A stretch of 64,000 nucleotides of DNA from Liolophura sinensis (GCF_032854445.1 NC_088302.1:7807338-7871337); one strand, 5' to 3'; shown: positions 12,401-20,285, counted from the first letter of the stretch. Notes: generated by a model not told the origin, from the letters alone. Translations and numbers: made by a program.

Positions 12401-15400
12401 AGATATTAATAGTGCTGAAAGCAAAAGGATTACATTTCTCTCTCAGTTTTTTGTGGAAAAGTCAAGATATCTACATGTTGATCATTAGATGGACTAATCA
12501 TGTGACAAAAGAGAAATTACTGTAATTCTTCAACCTCTTGGCATGTTTGTAAGATATCTGATTAAGCATATTCAGAAGGCATTCTTCTTTGTAGATATAC
12601 TAAAATACTGTGTGTGAAACCCTCAAACTGGCCAATATGTGAACAGGTTGAAGAATTGGGGTATTTGTTTTTGTTACATATACATGTGCTTGTATATGTG
12701 TATTGGCTAAAAGGAACAGACCAGATGTCTCAAAAGTTAGAAAATTTAATGAAAATTATGTTTTTCTCTGTTTTTGGAGAATCAAAGATGATCGAACCAT
12801 GTGACAAAAGAGAAAGTATTACAATTACATGTGTATTTGCTAAAAAGGAACAAACCAGATGTCCCGAAAATTAGGAAAATGACAGTGGTGCAGAGCTGGT
12901 TTCTGACATCCTCACAGCCTATGTAACATACATGTACACAACAAGCAGTGTTTCCACTAGTGTCAGAAGTCCATCGAAGAAAAGCTTGTGGAGAAAATCA
13001 AGTGTTTAAAAGATATGCATGTATGTATAGGCCTGCAGAGATTCCTTCCTTTATGGATATATCTTGTTTGTGAAATGTGGTTGCTTATTTTGTGCATGAA
13101 CATAAACTCTGTCAAAAAAAGAAATGCAACCCCTGTCCTCGGATATCAAAAATTCGTTCGAATAAAGTTATTGCTTCCAAACTAAATTTTAGCCAAATGT
13201 AATGAAATTATACACGTTTTTAATGAAGATTACCATCCAAACAACTGCCTTTTCTCTCCTAAGTGTATTTTATTGCTTATGACGTCACAACGCATGGACT
13301 GACCCTGTTGACGTCGCACACAGAACCATTCACATGCAAATCATGTCAATGGCAGTTATAGTGTGGGGGTGTATAAAAGCTCATGTGCTTTCGTATTTTA
13401 TTCATTCATTCGTCGACGAAAGGAGTCGGTAAAATGCCGCGACTGAGTGCTGCCCACCGAAATATCGCCATTGGTCGTCTTCAAGCCGGAGAAAGTTTTG
13501 GTACTATTGCACGACACCTAAATGTTCACAAAACAACGATATCCCGACTTTGGAGCCGTTGCAGCAACTTTAATTCGACCAACGATCGCCCGATAAGTGG
13601 AAGGCCAAGAATCACGACCCCACTTCAAGATCGGTACATCCAGGTCCTTCACCTGCGTAATCGGCATGTCCTACCAACCGTGACTGCCACACAAATACCA
13701 GGTTTGAGGAGAGTGTCGGCTCAAACGATTAGAAACTGTCTGAAAGAAGCGGGTTTACGTGCCTGTAGACCAGTTGTTGGACCTGTACTACGCCCCTTAC
13801 ATCGATGCCTACGACTCAGGTGGTGCAACAACGTAAGGATATGGACTTTACAAAACTGGAGGCGCATCTGGTTTTCTGATGAATCCCGTTTTCTTTTGAC
13901 ACGTCACGACGGAAGACAGCGTGTGTATAGGAGACGTCATGAACGCTTTGCGCCCATCTGCGTCCGGCAGGTGGACAGATTTGGCGGAGGCAGTGTTATG
14001 GTTTGGAGAGCCATCTCGTACAACCAGAAATCAGACTTGGTGATCGTTCCAGGGAACCTGACAGCCCAACGTTACATCAACCACATGTTACAGCCTCACC
14101 TTCTCCCGATTATTGACCGACAGACACAGCTTTTTCAACAGGACAACGCCAGGCCTCCTACTGCACGTGCAACAATGAACTTTCTGCAGGATTCCAACGT
14201 CAATGTCTTGCCGTGGCCCTCTAAATCACCAGACCTCAACCCTATTGAACACCTGTGGGATACTCTGGATCGACACGTGCGTCAACGTCACAGACGCTTC
14301 AACAGCTCGCCGTTGTGTTACAGGAGGAGTGGAGGGCCATTCCCCAGGAGAGAATCCGGCGTCTTATCCGTTCTTGTCCAAGGAGATGCCGTGCAGTGAT
14401 TGCAGCTCGTGGTGGTCATACGAGATACTGAGGAAGACGCCCCCTGGTGAGCAACTGGTGTCTGTGAGAGGACTTTTGAAAAGAGAGTTTTAAACATGAC
14501 CATCTTGATTATTATTCTGCCAAATTTCTGACTTCTGTCTTCAATAAGAAAAAAGTTGTGCCGTCCTAAAACTAAATATTAAAATCTCTAAAATACGGGG
14601 GTTGCTTTTCTTTTTTGACAGAGTTTATTTTGGGCCAGTTATAACTGTTGGTTTCTTTTTGCCGTAATGTAGAGTTTATATCATTATTTTGTCTTCTAAA
14701 CCCATGCATATTTTTTTTTTTTTTTTGTTTTCTTCAGAAAGTGACATCTGGTCAGAGAAGCAGAGAAAAACGTACTCCTCCATTGTGGAACAGAAAATGT
14801 TTGCCACAGTATTTAAACAGATGGTACAAGAGTATGAAGAAGGCCTAGAAAAACAGAAAGCTGCCAAACTTCAGGAGAGAAAGACAAAAGCAGGTGAGTT
14901 AAGGTATTTGCATAGCTTAACTTTTATCAGGGAAACTATTTATCTTTGTCTATTTGCAGAGTTTATTTTGTTCCTTGAGATGCATTAAGGAGTGCTCAAA
15001 GAAGTAGCACAAATATAAAATATTTTATACTAGCTCCCAACACAATTAAAATGTAAATAAATTACAAACTCAAACAGTGATGTTCATGCATGTTTGATTT
15101 TCCACATGTATGCCTCCAATTACTTCTGATCAAGAAAGGATTGACTTATGATTTAGAATGATAAATTTTTACATGAAAGTTTGAATTTTTTTTTTCTGTT
15201 TATGTAATTGTTAAGAGATTTCTCTGAAAAATCACATTAGTAAGCCACAGATGCAAAAACAAGGAAAAACACATATTGAGAAATTAAATACATGCACGGA
15301 ATAATGCAATATGAGTCATATTAAGGAACTGGATTATTGACACCGTTAAAGGGTAAAACGTGTGGGGCAGACTTACTGTTTGGGTGTAAAATGGCTGCTG

Positions 15401-18400
15401 TATTACAAACAACTCAACCTGACACAAAATGTTGTCTCTGCAGGAACAGAAGCAAGATTCTGTGTGGTAATTGTATGAAAAACAAGTTCACAACAGCTTC
15501 CATAAATAAAAAACAACAACAAAAAACAATGTTAGTTTACTCCACATATTGAAGTGAATGTATTTGTTTCAGGTTGTGAATGAATTCTTACAAACTCCTC
15601 AAGCTTCAACTGTTCAGCTGTTAAAATGGAGAAAGCCTAACCTGCAGGTTTTTGTGGTGAGTGATTTTGTACACAGTTAGTATACCTATGGTTTTATTTG
15701 TTTCTAGGAAGGGAAAGAATATTAAGTATTAAGATGTAAAACATCCAACAAATACTAACATGTACACGTATTCTGATATCACTGTGGATTCGAAACATTT
15801 CTCATAGTAAAGTTTGACAGATTCAAAATGTGGGATGAAAACAAATAAATTCCATCATAAAGGATAACCAGTTTTTTTTTTTTCAGAAAAACTGTTCGGG
15901 AATCCTTGGATGGAAAGAGGCAGAGGTTGTGGATAAACTGCTGTCCACCCTGGTGTGGAGTGACCTAAAAGCCAAAGAAGTGGATGGATACTTCAGTGAT
16001 TCACAGGAAACAGATGATTTTTTACAACCACTTCAGTAGGTTTTTAGTCTTGATGCATTCTGATGCTAGATGACATCAACCTGTCTGAATGTTTACATTG
16101 CAAAAAAAAACCCTAAATAATCTCTACAGCATTAAAATTAATAGGGTAAGGGTGACTCCGATCCAGACTGAATTTACCATTGTCCTCTTGAAATAAATCA
16201 ACCTCATATCCTTAAAAACATTTCAAAATTTGACCTGTCCTGAAATACATTCTGGAAATTAACCATTTATCCTTATTCTTACAAACTCCTCAAGCTTCAA
16301 CTGTTCAGCTGTTAAAATGGAGAAAGCCTAACCTGCAGGTTTTTGTGGTGAGTGATTTTGTACACAGTTAGTATACCTATGGTTTTATTTGTTTCTAGGA
16401 AGGGAAAGAATATTAAGTATTAAGATGTAAAACATCCAACAAATACTAACATGTACACGTATTCTGATATCACTGTGGATTCGAAACATTTCTCATAGTA
16501 AAGTTTGACAGATTCAAAATGTGGGATGAAAACAAATAAATTCCATCATAAAGGATAACCAGTTTTTTTTTTTCAGAAAAACTGTTCGGGAATCCTTGGA
16601 TGGAAAGAGGCAGAGGTTGTGGATAAACTGCTGTCCACCCTGGTGTGGAGTGACCTAAAAGCCAAAGAAGTGGATGGATACTTCAGTGATTCACAGGAAA
16701 CAGATGATTTTTTACAACCACTTCAGTAGGTTTTTAGTCTTGATGCATTCTGATGCTAGATGACATCAACCTGTCTGAATGTTTACATTGCAAAAAAAAA
16801 CCCTAAATAATCTCTACAGCATTAAAATTAATAGGGTAAGGGTGACTCCGATCCAGACTGAATTTACCATTGTCCTCTTGAAATAAATCAACCTCATATC
16901 CTTAAAAACATTTCAAAATTTGACCTGTCCTGAAATACATTCTGGAAATTAACCATTTATCCTTAATTAAAAACATTCTAGCATTTGACCTGTTGTCCTT
17001 TAAAATATTCCAGAATTTGAACTCCTGCATGGTACATACCTTGTTAATATAAGTTTTCCATCTTTTACCTCAGAGTTGACTTTTCATCCTCTGCATACTT
17101 ACATGCACCTTATTCTAAAATTTTCCTCATCTAAAGTTAGTTTTTCTACTTCATTTTATTTTTTTTTTGTCTTGCCTTTTTTTACTTCCTCTTTAGGTTT
17201 TAAGGATTGCAATTTTTTTAACAAACTTCCAAACTCCTCACAGCAGGGTTGCTATCCAAATATGTACATGTATTAATGGCTATTGCTGCATGGTAAGGTT
17301 TTATTCTTATCTTTTTGTAGAATTTTGAAGTCTTGTCGTAAGAACTTTACCCCTTGTTATGAGGTGACCTGGAAAAGGCTCAGTAAGTTTGTTAGTTTTT
17401 TACTGCATGTTTATGTAAAGGTTTGGAACTGTACTCACAATATTGTAGTTTTCTTGTAATTTTCGTTTTTTCTTTCATCTGTAGACTTTTGTGCATGTAT
17501 TGGGGTTAAATATGGTTCTTTGGTGGACTAAATCATCTCTTCCTGCAGAACACACAGAAAGTGAATAAGGTGTTCATTTTCTATTTACTTAGTTTATAAG
17601 ATTTCACTTCATACCCAATTAAGTTAATGTCATGAAAGAAGCAGTGAAGAATCTAGGGTGAGTTTGCAACCATTGCACCATGAGTTACAGTCAAGTACAT
17701 GTAAAAGCCCAATGATATGGATGGACTGGCCCTTCCATCCAGTAAAAGAAAGTGAAAGTCTCAGATCAGTTATATCTTCTTCTAATAATTCTTCCTTGTT
17801 TAGCAGATGCTATCACTTTCTCACAATTCCAACAGGCAAGCTTCCCTAGAGTTTCTCATAATTCCAACAGGCAGCTGCCCTGGAGTTTCTCACAATTCCA
17901 ACAGGCAAGCTGCCCTGGAGTTTTTGACAATTCCAACAGGCAAGCTGCCCTGGAGTTTCTCACAATTCCAACAGGCAGCTGCCCTGGAGTTTCTCACAAT
18001 TCCAACAGGCAGCTGCCCTGGAGTTTCTCACAATTCCAACAGGCAGCTGCCCTGGAGTTTCTGACAATTCCAACAGGCAGCTGCCCTGGAGTTTCTGACA
18101 ATTCCAACAGGCAGCTGCCCTAGAGTTTCTCATAATTCCAACATGCAGCTGCCCTGGAGTTTCTCACAATTCCAACAGGCAGCTGCCCTAGAGTTTCTCA
18201 TAATTCCAACAGGCAGCTGCCCTGGAGTTTCTCACAATTCCAACAGGCAGCTGCCCTGGAGTTTCTCACAATTCCAACAGGCAAGCTGCCCTAGAGTTTC
18301 TCATAATTCCAACATGCAGCTGCCCTGGAGTTTCTCACAATTCCAACAGGCAGCTGCCCTGGAGTTTCTGACAATTCCAACAGGCAGCTGCCCTAGAGTT

Positions 18401-20116
18401 TCTCACAATTCCAACAGGCAGCTGCCCTGGAGTTTCTCACAATTCCAACAGGCAGCTGCCCTAGAGTTTCTCATAATTCCAACAGGCAGCTGCCCTAGAG
18501 TTTCTCACAATTCCAACATGCAGCTGCCCTGGAGTTTCTCACAATTCCAACAGGCAGCTGCCCTGGAGTTTCTCACAATTCCAACAGGCAAGCTACCCTG
18601 GAGTTTCTCACAATTCCAACAGGCAGCTGTCCTGGAGTTTCTCATAACTTCAACAGGCAAGCTGCCGTATTTCACCTCTACTTTGGTACGAAAAAATGCA
18701 CTTTCAGAACTACATAAAGAGCTTAAATGATATTTTAATGCCAACACTTGCATTTTCCTGATATTTTTTTTTTTTTTTGTTTTCTTCAGAAAGTGACATC
18801 TGGTCAGAGAAGCAGAGAAAAACGTACTCCTCCATTGTGGAACAGAAAATGTTTGCCACAGTATTTAAACAGATGGTACAAGAGTATAAAGAAGGCCTAG
18901 AAAAACAGAAAGCTGCCAAACTTCAGGAGAGAAAGACAAAAGCAGGTGAGTTAAGGTATTTGCATAGCTTAACTTTTATCAGGGAAACTATTTATCTTTG
19001 TCTATTTGCAGAGTTCATTTTGTTCCTTGAGATGCATTAAGGAGTGCTCAAAGAAGTAGCACAAATATAAAATATTTTATACTAGCTCCCAACACAATTA
19101 AAATGTAAATAAATTACAAACTCAAACAGTGATGTTCATGCATGTTTGATTTTCCACATGTATGCCTCCAATTACTTCTGATCAAGAAAGGATTGACTTA
19201 TGATTTAGAATGATAAATTTTTACATGAAAGTTTGAATTTTTTTTTTCTGTTTATGTAATTGTTAAGAGATTTCTCTGAAAAATCACATTAGTAAGCCAC
19301 AGATGCAAAAACAAGGAAAAACACATATTGAGAAATTAAATACATGCACGGAATAATGCAATATGAGTCATATTAAGGAACTGGATTATTGACACCGTTA
19401 AAGGGTAAAACGTGTGGGGCAGACTTACTGTTTGGGTGTAAAATGGCTGCTGTATTACAAACAACTCAACCTGACACAAAATGTTGTCTCTGCAGGAACA
19501 GAAGCAAGATTCTGCTGATTGACTTTAAGCTTATTCAGCAGTTGTTCAGCAGTGCTTGACCACCAACATGTTACACTTTTGTTACACTGTCTATGCAGTA
19601 CAATACGTGTACATATATATCTGGAGAAAGCTTGGATCACTAGCTTGTGCAGCTTTGCAAATGTATAAGACATGCACAGTCAAGGTCTCCTGGGGGAATT
19701 GTTCAAACTTCAAGGATAAATGAAAGGGAACCCTAAAACTAGAATTATGCTTTTAAGGGCCTTTTTTATGCTTTGCTAGGAATGTGGGACCAGATTTGGA
19801 CATTTCCAGCCACCAAGGTTGTTTTGACAGCCATCACTGTTGGCTGCAGGCTACTAAAGTTCCGTACTAAATATTAGTGCCTTAGACAGACTGCAGTTTA
19901 AAGCCATTTTTAGCTCCCGAGAAGAAAATTGAGACTATTTTGTACTTTTATATGTTATGGCACATCCTAAACAGGATGTTAAGAAACGTTTCATGTATCC
20001 TAATGACCTTTGTTTTTATTATTTAAGCTGAGAGAAAGAAAGAAGAAAAATGTGCCCCAAGCAGTGGACAATCACAGGTAACGCAATTTTTTGCCAAAAA
20101 AAAGAAAGCGTGTTAA
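1..20116 (+). CDS. GEN1: GEN1 Holliday-junction resolvase, 3' part of gene (5' exons outside window)
   Basis: GEN1 is a nuclear structure-specific endonuclease of the XPG/Rad2 family that cuts Holliday junctions and 5' flaps. Coding exons read here are 457-546, 2987-3073, 4314-4504, 5896-5993 and 6395-6612, then one set of 9933-10016, 10246-10394, 10958-11019 and 14738-14893 (or the second copies), then 20028-20116. With one set the coding length is 1224 nt, 407 residues plus stop, and every junction phase agrees. Visible landmarks are the XPG-I motif PGEAEALCAHL, the acidic pair in LTQDGDALLYG, the H3TH-type segment LLTGCDYNMTGV, a Cys/His-rich stretch ending CPCDWH as in animal GEN1, and a chromodomain-like segment (ILKSC...YEVTWKRL). 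The long C-terminal tail of vertebrate GEN1 is absent. The catalytic N-terminus must lie to the left. The identity is from remembered family motifs. Four exons are duplicated, so the real transcript structure is uncertain. Confidence 0.9.
457..546 (+). CDS. GEN1: GEN1 exon: XPG-I motif
   Basis: Thirty codons between a TTTTCACAG acceptor and a CAG|GTAAGT donor, phase 0 at both ends. The peptide contains LGLPCLDAPGEAEALCAHL, the XPG-I signature. The two glutamates of GEAEA are metal-binding catalytic residues in this family. The reading frame stays open past the donor, but that extension does not resemble the family. Confidence 0.88.
547..1083 (+). other. GEN1 intron, unique part
   Basis: Nothing recognisable apart from the donor site at its start. 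Confidence 0.5.
1084..2295. repeat. 21-bp minisatellite in GEN1 intron
   Basis: About 1.2 kb of degenerate 21-bp units of two alternating kinds, AAGGCTGACAAGAGAAACTGT and AAGGCATGCAAGAGTAGTTAT, giving a 42-bp higher-order period. The 21-bp length keeps frames open on both strands and creates several false ORFs rich in Ser/Tyr/Cys or Arg/Val. Confidence 0.92.
2296..2986 (+). other. GEN1 intron, unique part
   Basis: AT-rich intron between the 21-bp array and the next exon. No element recognised. Confidence 0.5.
2987..3073 (+). CDS. GEN1: GEN1 exon: VDGCLTQDGD segment
   Basis: Twenty-nine codons, phase 0 to 0, acceptor TTGTAG and donor CAG|GTGAGT. It reads LVDGCLTQDGDALLYGAKKV and continues to SLDKQ, matching the VDGCLTNDGD-type block of animal GEN1 with its two metal-binding aspartates. 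A minisatellite starts right at the donor site. Confidence 0.88.
3071..3430. repeat. 57-bp minisatellite beginning at a GEN1 splice donor
   Basis: About six imperfect 57-bp units built from shorter GTAACACTGTAACAGG-like blocks. The first block is the exon's own donor region (AAACAG|GTGAGTGTAACAC), so each unit carries AACAGGTGA-type words resembling that donor. Confidence 0.88.
3475..3815 (-). mobile_element. tRNA-derived SINE, rearranged
   Basis: On the minus strand, near 3720-3650, there is a tRNA-like head with an A-box-like TGGCCTAATGG and a B-box-like GGATCAAACCC. Its body (GCATGATACTTCAGTGGCG-like) runs to about 3475. A separate CATATGACTAAAAAATTATT tail near 3775 lies in the opposite direction, so this is a broken or composite copy of the family at 37616 and 62523. 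Confidence 0.7.
3895..4110. repeat. dispersed repeat fragment
   Basis: The block GGCCCAGTTGTTCGAAAGTG...TTAATATACTGTTACGCAAT...GGTATTAAGTCTT recurs in diverged form at about 20860-21440 and 60600-60770. No coding capacity. Class unknown. Confidence 0.5.
4314..4504 (+). CDS. GEN1: GEN1 exon: H3TH region
   Basis: 191 nt, phase 0 in and phase 2 out, acceptor TTCCAG, donor ACAG|GTAAGA. It encodes SLGLTRRDLISLALLTGCDY followed by NMTGVRQVGKEKATNLI. The GCDY aspartate and the glycine-rich VxxVGKEKA loop are the helix-3-turn-helix DNA-binding element of FEN1/XPG/GEN1 nucleases. Confidence 0.9.
4655..4890 (-). mobile_element. SINE, ATAAATAAA-tailed family, full length
   Basis: On the minus strand it reads a tRNA-like head (about 4890-4800), GAGTTCAAGTCCAGC, GGGAAGGTCTGCCAGCAACC, a GTATAAGTGAAATATTCTTG core and an ATAAATAA tail. 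It is the most complete copy of a family with about ten members here. Confidence 0.8.
4891..5895 (+). other. GEN1 intron, unique part
   Basis: One kilobase without exon, array or element that I can identify. A minus-strand ORF of 60 codons at 5465-5647 looks like chance. Confidence 0.5.
5896..5993 (+). CDS. GEN1: GEN1 exon: linker with first Cys pair
   Basis: 98 nt, phase 2 in and phase 1 out (TTCAG acceptor, CTAG|GTGAGA donor). It encodes WRDCPDLDVLEKERQQKC and ends HHCSQCQHL. This corresponds to the Cys-containing linker after the H3TH domain in animal GEN1 (HCSVC in the human protein, from memory). Confidence 0.82.
6395..6612 (+). CDS. GEN1: GEN1 exon: Cys/His-rich segment
   Basis: 218 nt, phase 1 in and phase 0 out, donor AAC|GTAAGA. 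The acceptor at 6394 (TATTTTTAG) is chosen because the more obvious AG at 6414 would give an immediate stop with the incoming phase. The peptide contains CGLCMTDEGCTC, HGNKHNLCPCDWH and EDFPFMN, parallel to the CRLC...CCPCEWH...EGFPFHE block of GEN1. It is likely zinc-binding (inference). Confidence 0.85.
7237..8261 (+). pseudogene. LINE ORF1 (gag-like) remnant with two CCHC knuckles
   Basis: Three frame segments (7237-7431, 7385-7573, 7734-8261). The two zinc knuckles at 7418-7516 fit C-x2-C-x4-H-x4-C. The first segment resembles the RNA-binding domain in front of the knuckles. Frameshifts and probable deletions show it is not functional. Confidence 0.72.
8342..8981 (+). pseudogene. LINE ORF2 remnant: endonuclease start fused to RT end
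   Basis: About 45 codons of endonuclease N-terminus (VTLNTQGL, DIACLQE with a catalytic-type glutamate) join an RT C-terminal region in the same frame near 8495. A frameshift near 8590 then moves to the frame reading LSVIGRVLVLNLLAMSKLWY and FLWDGK. Several hundred codons of a normal ORF2 are absent. Confidence 0.72.
9933..10016 (+). CDS. GEN1: GEN1 duplicated exon a, copy 1
   Basis: Twenty-eight codons, phase 0 to 0 (TTTCAG acceptor, GTG|GTGAGT donor). It reads VVNEFLQTPQASTVQLLKWR and continues to LQVFV, equivalent to the VIQEFL...RPDLLLF helix of GEN1. An identical coding copy is at 15573-15656 and a 5'-truncated one at 16275-16347. Confidence 0.85.
10246..10394 (+). CDS. GEN1: GEN1 duplicated exon b, copy 1
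   Basis: 149 nt, phase 0 in and phase 2 out (TTTTTTCAG acceptor, CTTCA|GTAGGT donor). It encodes NCSGILGWKEAEVVDKLLST followed by a segment ending ETDDFLQPLQ. Reading past the donor meets TAG at once. Copies are at 15887-16035 and 16577-16725, differing by a synonymous AAG/AAA. Confidence 0.82.
10958..11019 (+). CDS. GEN1: GEN1 duplicated exon c, copy 1 (chromodomain strand)
   Basis: 62 nt, phase 2 in and phase 1 out (TTTTTGTAG acceptor, CTCA|GTAAGT donor). It encodes ILKSCRKNFTPCYEVTWKRL, the equivalent of the RIVKTRIRNG...FEIEWEKP segment of the GEN1 chromodomain. Its copy at 17321-17382 has one synonymous change (ACT to ACC). Confidence 0.8.
11449..11985. repeat. 34-bp minisatellite, unit 1 copy
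   Basis: About 16 units of CTGCCCTGGAGTTTCTCACA followed by ATTCCAACAGGCAG, some one base longer (GGCAAG). The unit has no stop codon in any forward frame, so the array reads as a cyclic 34-residue pattern that is not a gene. Confidence 0.93.
11990..13104 (+). other. GEN1 intron in front of Tc1 element
   Basis: AT-rich. The first 120 bp resemble 51840-51960 (GCACTTTCAGAACT...TGCATTTTCCTGATAAGAA), a dispersed repeat. Otherwise nothing recognised. Confidence 0.5.
13105..14625 (+). mobile_element. Tc1-like DNA transposon, 1521 bp
   Basis: Ends are inverted repeats starting AACTCTGTCAAAAAA, about 30 bp with small indels. They are flanked on both sides by the TA dinucleotide that Tc1/mariner elements duplicate (13103-13104 and 14626-14627). 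A transposase ORF runs in the same direction as GEN1. The element lies in the intron between exons c and d of unit 1 and is missing from unit 2. Confidence 0.9.
13434..14454 (+). pseudogene. Tc1-like transposase, frameshifted near its end
   Basis: Begins MPRLSAAHRNIAIGRLQAG, with a helix-turn-helix paired-like N-terminus (TIARHLNVHKTTISRLW, then the GRPR motif GRPRITT). The catalytic triad is visible: WFSDESRF, QQDNARPPTA and SPDLNPIEHLWD, with 34 residues between the second D and the E, the Tc1-type D34E spacing. Near 14290 the frame shifts. The expected C-terminus (LQQLAVVLQEEW...IRRLIRSCPRRC) continues in a different frame to a stop near 14452. The catalytic core is intact but the protein is truncated and altered at its end. 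An in-frame ATG upstream (13383) gives a less likely start. Confidence 0.85.
14738..14893 (+). CDS. GEN1: GEN1 duplicated exon d, copy 1
   Basis: 156 nt, phase 1 in and phase 1 out, after a run of T and TTCTTCAG, donor GCAG|GTGAGT. It encodes SDIWSEKQRKTYSSIVEQKM and then a charged helix ending LQERKTKA, resembling the FEAAYPEIVAVYQKQKLE region of GEN1. Because the phases are symmetric, including both copies (this one and 18790-18945) would add 52 residues in frame. Confidence 0.82.
14894..15460 (+). other. GEN1 intron shared by both duplication units
   Basis: Matches 18946-19514 closely. No exon recognised. A TCTCTGCAG followed by GAACAGAAGCAAGATTCTG looks like an acceptor, but the following frames end quickly. 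Confidence 0.5.
15573..15656 (+). CDS. GEN1: GEN1 duplicated exon a, copy 2
   Basis: Same coding sequence as 9933-10016, with intact acceptor and donor. Splicing into it from exon d copy 1 (phase 1) would read a stop after a few codons, so it can only be used in frame if it joins the exon ending at 6612. Confidence 0.75.
15887..16035 (+). CDS. GEN1: GEN1 duplicated exon b, copy 2
   Basis: 149-nt copy of 10246-10394 with intact splice borders and one synonymous change. It is the parent of the 690-bp local duplication whose second member is 16577-16725. Confidence 0.72.
16275..16347 (+). pseudogene. GEN1 exon a, 5'-truncated third copy
   Basis: The duplicated segment starts inside exon a, at ATTCTTACAAACTCC. 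The acceptor and first codons are missing, while the GTG|GTGAGT donor is kept. Without an acceptor it cannot be a normal internal exon. Preceding sequence is intron taken from behind exon b copy 2. Confidence 0.8.
16577..16725 (+). CDS. GEN1: GEN1 duplicated exon b, copy 3
   Basis: 149-nt copy with intact acceptor and donor, coding sequence the same as 15887-16035. Exon b starts in phase 0 and ends in phase 2, so two b exons cannot be joined in frame. It could replace copy 2 but not follow it. Confidence 0.65.
17321..17382 (+). CDS. GEN1: GEN1 duplicated exon c, copy 2
   Basis: 62-nt copy of 10958-11019, one synonymous substitution, acceptor CTTTTTGTAG and donor CTCA|GTAAGT conserved. Confidence 0.73.
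17820..18670. repeat. 34-bp minisatellite, unit 2 copy (expanded)
   Basis: Same unit as at 11449 but about 25 copies. Flanks are shared with unit 1 (GGCAAGCTTCCCTAGAG at the left, GGCAAGCTGCCGTATTTCAC at the right), so only the array length differs. Confidence 0.93.
18790..18945 (+). CDS. GEN1: GEN1 duplicated exon d, copy 2
   Basis: 156-nt copy of 14738-14893 with one replacement (GAA to AAA, E to K, in QEYEEG/QEYKEG). It is the last duplicated exon before the terminal exon at 20028. Its acceptor lies about 125 bp behind the minisatellite, because 2.6 kb present in copy 1 is missing here. Confidence 0.78.
19515..20027 (+). other. GEN1 intron before terminal exon
   Basis: Single-copy sequence outside the duplication. 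Nothing recognised other than the acceptor at its right end. Confidence 0.5.
20028..20116 (+). CDS. GEN1: GEN1 terminal exon with C-terminal PIP box
   Basis: After a TATTATTTAAG acceptor the phase-1 frame reads AERKKEEKCAPSS, then GQSQVTQFFAKKKKAC and a TAA stop. QSQVTQFF fits the PCNA-interacting consensus Q-x-x-hydrophobic-x-x-F-F, followed by basic residues, as in the C-terminus of FEN1. A possible donor at CAG|GTAACG (20077) would cut the box in half. I prefer read-through because the motif and stop follow directly. A weak ATTAAA at 20574 could serve as a polyadenylation signal. Confidence 0.68.
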
Positions 20117-20285
20117 ATACAGGACAGAGTGTGAGCAGACCAGATGGTTCTTCTGCTGTGTGTGAGCAGACCAGATTGTTGTGGGCAGACCAGATGGTTC
20201 TTCTACTGTGTTTGAGCAGACCAGATGGTTGTGAGCTGACCAGATGGTTCTTCTGCGGAGTGTAACAGACCAGATGGTTGTACAT
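20117..20285. repeat. short minisatellite in GEN1 3' UTR
   Basis: Five to six imperfect repeats of GAGCAGACCAGATGGTT with a variable TCTTCTGCTGTGT spacer, starting a few bases behind the GEN1 stop codon. Confidence 0.75.

Larger units (their letters stand above)
9821..15460 (+). repeat. GEN1 tandem duplication, unit 1
   Basis: The sequence from 9821 (TGTGTGGTAATTGTATG) recurs from 15461, an offset of 5640 bp. Unit 1 holds exons a, b, c and d, a 34-bp minisatellite and a Tc1-like element. Intron identity to unit 2 is high over long stretches, with scattered substitutions and small indels. Confidence 0.9.
15584..16965 (+). repeat. 690-bp direct duplication inside unit 2
   Basis: Two consecutive copies of exon a (second one truncated), its intron, exon b and following intron, at a spacing of exactly 690 bp (15887 and 16577 are equivalent exon starts). 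Both share variants absent from unit 1, for example GATGCTAGATGACATC, so the event came after the larger duplication. Confidence 0.88.
15461..19514 (+). repeat. GEN1 tandem duplication, unit 2
   Basis: Repeats unit 1 but with a 690-bp internal duplication (about 15584-16274 copied at 16275 on), a longer minisatellite, and no counterpart of about 12090-14707. The match to unit 1 ends at AGATTCTG (19514), with two bases of microhomology at the unit 1/unit 2 joint. Confidence 0.9.
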
